Assembly: GCA_046262635.1 (NCBI GenBank)
Contig: JBHEMK010000160.1
Span: forward strand, 1-10,050
From: JBHEMK01 sp046262635
GTDB lineage: Bacteria; Actinomycetota; Thermoleophilia; Gaiellales; Gaiellaceae
DNA length: 10,050 bases
Reading direction: 5' to 3'
How positions within the stretch are numbered: the first letter of the stretch is position 1; the number at the start of each line of letters is the position of its first letter. A program made the translations under genes and the position numbers. Below are positions 6,209 to 10,050 of the stretch, one piece after another. Below the pieces are notes generated by a model that made no database searches, was not told the DNA's origin, and saw only the letters and a program-made list of their open reading frames with translations.

Positions 6209-7650
6209 TCCTTCAGGAACTTGCCCCAGACATGCTCACCGTTGTTCAAGCCGTCGATGATGGGGTCGAGGATGCGCGCCGCTCCGTCGACGATGTCAAG
6301 CGGCGGCCGAAATCTCTGCTCCGCCGCTTTTCGCGCCGCGAGCTGCACGGTATCCTCATCGGTGACCCAGCCCGTGTCCACGCTGTTCATGTGGATGCCG
6401 TCGTCGTGGTAGTCCGCAGCAGAGGTTCGCGTCATCATGTTCAGGGCGGCCTTGGCCATGTTCGTGTGCGGGTGGCGCGTGGTCTTGAAGCGCCGGTAGA
6501 ACTGTCCCTCGACCGCTGACACGTTGACGATGTGCTTGTCACGGTCCGGTCCTCGGAGCATGAGCGGCCTGAGCCGCGCGTTCAGGACAAAGGGGGCGAC
6601 CGCGTTGACGAGCTGCGTCTCGAGCAGCTCGACCGACGATACCTCGTGGAGCAGGAGACGCCACGAGTTTCGCTCACGCAGATCGACCTGCTGGAGGTCC
6701 TGATCGAGTCGGCCCGCGGGAAACAGCTGACCCTGCCCGGTGAGGTCCAGCCCGGCTTGAGTCGTCGACTGCAGGAGGTCGCGGCCGCGCGCGCCATCGT
6801 AGTCGCCTAGAAGTCGACGGACATGAGCAGGCATCGTGTTCACCGCCGCGGTCTCGAGCTCGAGCAGATGGCGGTAGAAGCCAGCTGGCCGGCGCACGGT
6901 CTGGCAGGCGTTGTTGACGATGTAGTCGAGGCGCTCCAGCGTCGAGCTCAGGTGGCGGCAGAAGGCCTCGACGCTCGGCGTGTGGCGCAGGTCCACGCCG
7001 AAGATATCGAGGCGGTCGCCCCAGTCCTCGAAGTCCGGTTCCCTGGCATAGCGGGCTGCCGCGTCACGCGGAAACCGGGTCGTGACGATCAGGCGTCCGC
7101 CCGCCCGCAGCAGCTTGATGCCGGCGTGGTACCCGATCTTCACCCGCCCACCGGTGAGTAGCGCCACGCGGCCGCTCAGGTCCGCCGTCTGGATCCGCTT
7201 GGCGTAGTTGAAGGCACCACACGACGGACACATCTGGTCGTAGAAGCGATGAACCTCGCGATAGCGCCCTTTGCAGATGTAGCAGTGCTGGGGCGCGATC
7301 ACCTCTCGCATCTCGGGGCCGTCGCCCGCCTCGTTCTGCTCGAAGCCGTTCGGCGCGAACACATTGGGGGTGGTGAACACCGGCTTGGCGCGGAGAACGC
7401 GGATTCCGGTCTCGGCCAGCACCGCCTCGTCGCGCTGCAGCTTCGCCGCCTTCTCCCGGCGCCGGACGGCCTTGCCCCACCGCCGCCGTTGCGCCAGATC
7501 CGGGTTGTAGACGCTTCCCGCCGCCGAGAGCAGCCTGGTTCGGTCGTCCACAGACAGCGCTGCCAGCATGCCCGGGTCGTTGACCACCGACTCGAGCAGG
7601 TCGATCGCCGACTTCAGCCGCTCTGCGTCCTCCTGCTCACCGATCGCCAT
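6187..7650 (-). CDS. SDR-family oxidoreductase with N-terminal extension, four-cysteine ribbon and non-canonical active site
   Basis: The product has 487 aa, nearly twice a classical SDR. Residues 1-120 are a charged helical extension (RRRWGKAVRRREKAAKLQRD at 55-74). C123-x2-C126 and C141-x2-C144 (CYIC...CPSC) look like a zinc ribbon. The Rossmann domain begins at about 160: RVALLTGGRVKIGYHAGIKL (161-180), a TGxxxxIG variant; the NNAG motif reads NNAC (246-249). Some 85 extra residues (about 252-335) precede NAVAPFVLN. Ser378 in VNVSAVEGQF and Lys400 in HPHTNMAKAALNMM fit SDR catalytic positions, but the YxxxK tyrosine is Thr396. VDTGWVTDE follows. I recall HPHTNMAK as recurrent in a bacterial/fungal SDR subgroup, so the replacement is probably native. 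It is likely cytoplasmic, with unknown substrate. It has its own leaderless-type promoter and is not part of the plus-strand operon. Confidence 0.82.
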   Translation of the reverse strand: MAIGEQEDAERLKSAIDLLESVVNDPGMLAALSVDDRTRLLSAAGSVYNPDLAQRRRWGKAVRRREKAAKLQRDEAVLAETGIRVLRAKPVFTTPNVFAPNGFEQNEAGDGPEMREVIAPQHCYICKGRYREVHRFYDQMCPSCGAFNYAKRIQTADLSGRVALLTGGRVKIGYHAGIKLLRAGGRLIVTTRFPRDAAARYAREPDFEDWGDRLDIFGVDLRHTPSVEAFCRHLSSTLERLDYIVNNACQTVRRPAGFYRHLLELETAAVNTMPAHVRRLLGDYDGARGRDLLQSTTQAGLDLTGQGQLFPAGRLDQDLQQVDLRERNSWRLLLHEVSSVELLETQLVNAVAPFVLNARLRPLMLRGPDRDKHIVNVSAVEGQFYRRFKTTRHPHTNMAKAALNMMTRTSAADYHDDGIHMNSVDTGWVTDEDTVQLAARKAAEQRFRPPLDIVDGAARILDPIIDGLNNGEHVWGKFLKDYRPTDW

Positions 7651-7657
7651 GGCCCGC

Positions 7658-7663
7658 AGGGTA
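7658..7663 (-). promoter_or_regulatory. -10 box TACCCT for leaderless transcription of the SDR gene
   Basis: TACCCT reads on the minus strand at 7663-7658 and ends exactly 7 nt before the ATG at 7650. No Shine-Dalgarno sequence is present between them. A TAnnnT box at this distance would place the transcription start at or within a base of the start codon, the usual arrangement for leaderless actinobacterial genes. No clear -35 was identified. Confidence 0.5.
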
Positions 7664-7681
7664 GCGGTGGCCGGTGAGAGC

Positions 7682-8317
7682 TCAGGAGGCGCTCGCCCGT
7701 CGCTGCCAGCGGTCGTTCCAGGTCTCCCGGGTGAGGGCCGAGATCAGCGCGCGCCGCAGCAGCCGGCCGTCACGGCTGCGCCCGAGCAGGTGCACCCGTA
7801 ATGGATACTCGCTCAGCGGGAGCTCCACGGTGGTGGTCGCAGCCGGCAAGGTCAGCGTCTCACGGACCGCGTAGTCGGCGCGGGCGTCCCGGCGCTCGCT
7901 GAATCGAACCTCCCAGTTCGCAACGGCGGCGGCCGCGTCCCAGCTAAGCGTCAGGGTCTCGCCGGTCGAGTGCCGACGCACGTCCATGTTGCCGCTGATC
8001 GTCGGCCGCGCGCGCAGGGTCGCACGGCGCGAAGGCGCGGCGGCCATGGCGGCCGACGGCGCCGGCTGGCGTGCCATCAGGGCGCGCGCACGATGGACGG
8101 TGGCCACCGCACCGAGCTGCTGCAGCGCACGCTGCTCGGCCTGGTCGATCGCTGTGCGCCTCGCGGGGTCACGCGCCCGCTCACGCTGACCGGCTGCCCG
8201 AATGCGCCCCTCCAGCGCCTGCGAGTTCAGGTCACGTCCAGCGGCGACGTGGGCGCGGGCCTCGTCGAGGATCGCGGCGTATGCCCGGTTGAGCTCTTCC
8301 TGCACCGTCTGCAGCAT
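7682..8317 (-). CDS. Hypothetical protein: N-terminal helical region plus C-terminal fibronectin type III-like domain
   Basis: The product has 211 aa, with no signal peptide or membrane segment. Residues 1-85 are Ala/Arg/Gln-rich and probably helical, perhaps coiled coil: LQTVQEELNRAYAAILDEAR, LEGRIRAAGQRERARD and AIDQAEQRALQQLGAVATV. An Ala/Pro linker covers about 84-100. Residues about 104-198 resemble one Fn3 or Ig-like beta sandwich: GETLTLSWDAAAAVANWEVR, TLTLPAATTTVELPL, YPLRVHLLGRSRDGRLLRRA. ATG at 8317 is chosen over upstream in-frame ATGs because GGAGGG lies 10 nt before it (8333-8328) and the codons further upstream read as low-complexity Arg-rich text. It is 31 nt upstream of the SDR gene's ATG on the same strand. 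Function is unknown; an Fn3 domain without export is unusual and suggests a cytoplasmic binding role. The Fn3 call is by eye and moderate. Confidence 0.65.
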   Translation of the reverse strand: MLQTVQEELNRAYAAILDEARAHVAAGRDLNSQALEGRIRAAGQRERARDPARRTAIDQAEQRALQQLGAVATVHRARALMARQPAPSAAMAAAPSRRATLRARPTISGNMDVRRHSTGETLTLSWDAAAAVANWEVRFSERRDARADYAVRETLTLPAATTTVELPLSEYPLRVHLLGRSRDGRLLRRALISALTRETWNDRWQRRASAS

Positions 8318-8407
8318 CGCGCACCCGCCCTCCGTGTGCGACTGCAACGAGCGCGCCTGGCGCGAGCGCGACTGCCCGATCCTGCAACGCCGGCGCGGCC
8401 GACTTTG

Positions 8408-8447
8408 TACGCTCCCCTTCCATCCGCGCTGCCTGCAAGCCAAGGAG
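8408..8447 (+). promoter_or_regulatory. Probable relict promoter and Shine-Dalgarno of the hydrolase pseudogene
   Basis: A TAnnnT box, TACGCT, lies at 8408-8413. A strong Shine-Dalgarno AAGGAG lies at 8442-8447, six bases before an ATC (8454-8456) standing where a start ATG would be expected. Nothing in the expected -35 position resembles TTGACA. These sit in the 136-bp divergent gap (8318-8453) between the Fn3-like gene and the pseudogene, which otherwise shows no feature. Confidence 0.35.
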
Positions 8448-8453
8448 ATCCGC

Positions 8454-9324
8454 ATCAAGCCGCCCCCTCGCCGATTGCCGAACGGCCGCGTCGCCTCCTC
8501 CACACCGGCTCGCCCGGGTGGTCCAACGGCGATCAAGGAGCCTCAATGGACGAGGGGCATGGCCTCGAATGAACGATCGCTGACCTCTGCAAATTCGGCC
8601 GCGCCTGCGTGCTCTACGATCAGCTCGGCTGCGGGAAGAGCGACCATCTGCCCGATGCGTCCCGCGAGTTCTGGACTCCGCAGCTCTTCCAAGGACGAAC
8701 TCGTCCAGCTCACCCGGCACTCGGGATCGCCGACCGCCACGCCGTCGTCGGCGAGTCGTGGGGAGGCATGCACGCCATGGAGTACGCGCTCGACCATCCG
8801 GAAGGACTGCGCGGCATCGTGGTCGCCGACTCGCCGGCCAGCATGCTCCTCTGGGTGTCGGAAGCGAATCGGCTGCGCCGGGATCTTCCCATCGACGTGC
8901 AGCAGACGCTCGCACGGCACGAGCAGGACGGCACGACGAACGATGCGGAGTACGAGCGGGCCGTTCGAGTCTTCTACGACCGTCACCTCTGTCGCGTGCC
9001 CTGGCCCGATTGTGTTCGGCGAAGTTTCGACCAAATTGCGGCGGATCCCACCGTCTACCACACGATGAGCGGCCCGAGTGAGTTCCACGTGGTCGGCTCG
9101 CTGAAGAGGTGGGACATCACCGATCGGCTCGGAGAGATCCGACGCCAACGCTGCTTGTCTCCAGTCGTCAGGACGAGGCCACGCCGCTGATCGTGGGGCA
9201 GATCCACGACCGGATTCCGAACGCGGAGTGGACGGTCTTCGAGCAGTCGAGCCACATGCCTCATGTCGAGGAGTCGGAGTCCTTCCTCAAGCACGTGGAC
9301 GCCTTCCTCTGCACGATCGACTGA
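8454..9324 (+). pseudogene. Frameshifted proline iminopeptidase-family alpha/beta hydrolase
   Basis: Homologous text is spread over three frames. ATC replaces the start codon at 8454 behind AAGGAG. RLPNGRV and PTAI follow, but the expected oxyanion-loop HGGPG region (about 8536-8565) is unrecognisable before GMASN. A -1 change near 8582 leads to DLCKFGRACVLYDQLGCGKS. An extra C at 8690 switches to KDELVQLTRH, and a base missing near 8720 restores GIADRHAVVGESWGGM, which holds the nucleophile Ser, then EYALDHPEGLRGIVVADSPA, PWPDC and MSGPSEFHVVGSLKRWDITD. A base missing near 9140 moves TPTLLVSSRQDEATP (acid Asp) and SSHMPHVEE (His) to a third frame, ending at TGA 9322-9324. All triad residues persist, so decay is probably recent. 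Sequencing error is possible, but four indels plus a lost start and lost HGGPG favour a true pseudogene. Intact homologues release N-terminal proline or hydrolyse related amides or esters. Confidence 0.75.
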
Positions 9325-9398
9325 CGCCAGCCGCTGCTCGACACTCGGCCACCTGGATCGCCCAGACGTGCTCGCGGTTCGTGATGAAGCGGATCCGG

Positions 9399-9404
9399 TA
9401 GCCT
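9399..9404 (+). promoter_or_regulatory. -10 box TAGCCT for leaderless transcription of the thioesterase gene
   Basis: TAGCCT at 9399-9404 is followed by six bases and then the GTG start at 9411. No Shine-Dalgarno sequence is present. The spacing fits a transcript starting at the GTG itself. It lies in the short gap (9325-9410) after the hydrolase pseudogene, which shows nothing else. Confidence 0.5.
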
Positions 9405-9410
9405 CGCCCG

Positions 9411-9797
9411 GTGCCCCCTCCGGTTCACGTTCAGAGGACGCGCGTCGCCTGGGGCGACACCGACGCAGGTGGGCGGATTCACTTCACGGCCGCTTTCCGG
9501 TGGGTCGAGGCGGCCGAGACGGGGCTCGGCCGCTCACTCGGACTGCTCGAGGACTGGGGCGATCTCCCGCGCCGGGCCGTCGAGGCCGAGTACCTGGCGG
9601 TGCTCGTCTTCGACGACGAGATCGAGGTCGAGCTCCGCCCGGAACGCGTGGGTACGACCTCGGTCACCTACGTGTGGGAGGTCCGCCGCGACCGTGAGGT
9701 TTGTGTCCGCGGGCGGCACACGGCAGTTCACGTTGACGCCGAAGGCCGACCGACGCCGCTGCCGACGGCGATGCGCCGGGCGCTCGAGGGAGCGTGA
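9411..9797 (+). CDS. Acyl-CoA thioesterase, 4-hydroxybenzoyl-CoA thioesterase (hot-dog) family
   Basis: The product has 128 aa, the normal size for a single hot-dog domain. The family signature is at residues 12-35: VAWGDTDAGGRIHFTAAFRW followed by VEAA, where D16 or D18 is the expected active-site aspartate and the helix begins at about 26. Later strands follow: VEAEYLAVLVFDDEIEVELR, VGTTSVTYVWEVRRD and RGRHTAVHVDAEGRPTPLPT. It should hydrolyse an acyl- or aroyl-CoA thioester in the cytoplasm; chain type cannot be inferred. GTG at 9411 was chosen because the conserved strand begins about 8 residues later and a TAGCCT box is correctly spaced for leaderless expression. It appears monocistronic, with a hairpin right after its stop. 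A link to the catabolic operon is possible but not shown by position. Confidence 0.85.
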   Translation: MPPPVHVQRTRVAWGDTDAGGRIHFTAAFRWVEAAETGLGRSLGLLEDWGDLPRRAVEAEYLAVLVFDDEIEVELRPERVGTTSVTYVWEVRRDREVCVRGRHTAVHVDAEGRPTPLPTAMRRALEGA

Positions 9798-9807
9798 AGA
9801 GCAGGAT

Positions 9808-9827
9808 CTTCGGGTCGGCACCCGAAG
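9808..9827 (+). terminator. Perfect 8-bp hairpin after the thioesterase gene
   Basis: CTTCGGGT (9808-9815) pairs perfectly with ACCCGAAG (9820-9827) around the loop CGGC, beginning 10 nt after the thioesterase TGA (9795-9797). There is no T-run after it, so it is a terminator-like or 3'-end-stabilising hairpin rather than a textbook intrinsic terminator. Its position between two same-strand genes supports a transcription boundary. Confidence 0.5.
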
Positions 9828-9883
9828 CCCGCGGAACCAATGCAGGCGAAGTGCCAGCTCGTGACCCGAGGAAGGAGCCGAAC

Positions 9884-10050
9884 TTGATACCACCACATTG
9901 GCCTCGTCGCGCCTTGCTCCTCGGCGCTCTCGCCCTCGCCGGCCTCTTGACGGCGGCGGCCTCGGCGCGGCCGAGCGCCGTGCCGCACAACACCGTGCCA
10001 CCGGCGATCAGCGGCACCGCCCGGCAGGGGCAGACGCTGACGACAAGCAA
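9884..10050 (+). CDS. Secreted protein with Ig-like/PPxISGT repeat, N-terminal part (runs off the right edge)
   Basis: A TTG start at 9884 lies six bases after AAGGAG (9872-9877), and 55 codons are visible. The N-terminus IPPHWPRRALLLGALALAGL, then LTAAASARPSAV, is a clear Sec signal peptide: an Arg pair, a hydrophobic core at about residues 10-22, and a likely cleavage after A-S-A near residue 28. The mature part begins HNTVPPAISGTARQGQTLTT, matching the 'P-x-I-S-G-T-x-x-x-G-Q-T-L-T-x-S-N-G-x-W' repeat found in large extracellular proteins of Thermoleophilia. No better ATG or GTG in this frame fits the Shine-Dalgarno and signal peptide. Function is unknown; it is likely a cell-surface or secreted adhesin-like protein. 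No promoter was recognised in 9828-9870. Confidence 0.72.
   Translation, partial: MIPPHWPRRALLLGALALAGLLTAAASARPSAVPHNTVPPAISGTARQGQTLTTS

Noticed and set aside
8318..8536. 73-codon N-terminal extension of the Fn3-like protein
   Set aside because: The extension is Arg-rich and low complexity and overlaps the opposite-strand pseudogene start, while GGAGGG is well placed before the ATG at 8317.
8570..8572. A second possible Sec codon: TGA between GHGLE and TIADLCKFG, in the frame leading to YDQLGCG
   Set aside because: The hydrolase homology upstream of this point is in a different frame (PTAI...GMASN), the family has no Cys here, and the gene carries several frameshifts. It is an ordinary out-of-frame stop.
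9798..9883. A small gene or riboswitch between the thioesterase and the secreted protein
   Set aside because: Only the 8-bp hairpin at 9808-9827 and the Shine-Dalgarno at 9872-9877 stand out; no conserved RNA motif or convincing open frame was seen.

Overview
The window is GC-rich DNA from a bacterium, most likely an actinobacterium of the class Thermoleophilia (Gaiellales or Solirubrobacterales type). This placement is inferred from strong G/C third-position bias, GTG and TTG starts, several start codons sitting about 7 nt behind a TAnnnT box (leaderless style), and a secreted protein at the right edge that begins the PPxISGTxxxGQTLT repeat type common in that class. No database search was possible.

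Left block, minus strand (1-810): two adjacent carboxymuconolactone decarboxylase/AhpD-like genes. The first (810..232) is the most notable item in the window. An in-frame TGA at codon 82 falls exactly where the family's CxxC motif has its second cysteine (C79-H-Y-TGA-G-S-Q-R-S). The reading frame continues intact for 110 more codons, and a GG-loop hairpin of bacterial SECIS geometry follows the TGA. I read it as a CxxU selenoprotein, so a conventional gene caller would cut it into an 81-aa piece and a 68-aa piece.

Central operon, plus strand (832-6208), divergent from the selenoprotein gene across 21 bp: a phytoene-desaturase-like FAD oxidoreductase, an alpha/beta hydrolase resembling the C-C-cleaving 2,6-dihydroxypseudooxynicotine hydrolase, a decayed M24 (Xaa-Pro peptidase/creatinase type) gene, and a xanthine-dehydrogenase-family molybdenum subunit. 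Every junction overlaps by 4-8 nt. This set looks like part of a catabolic pathway, possibly for an N-heterocyclic or other aromatic compound; the substrate is unknown.

Right block: a long SDR oxidoreductase with a four-cysteine ribbon and a replaced catalytic Tyr (7650..6187, minus) overlaps the Mo gene tail to tail. Next come a helical plus fibronectin-III-like protein (8317..7682, minus), a heavily frameshifted proline-iminopeptidase-type hydrolase pseudogene (8454-9324, plus), a small hot-dog acyl-CoA thioesterase (9411-9797, plus), a hairpin, and the start of a secreted repeat protein (9884 onwards). No rRNA, tRNA, CRISPR array, insertion sequence or other mobile element was seen, and no gene-free stretch exceeds 300 bases.
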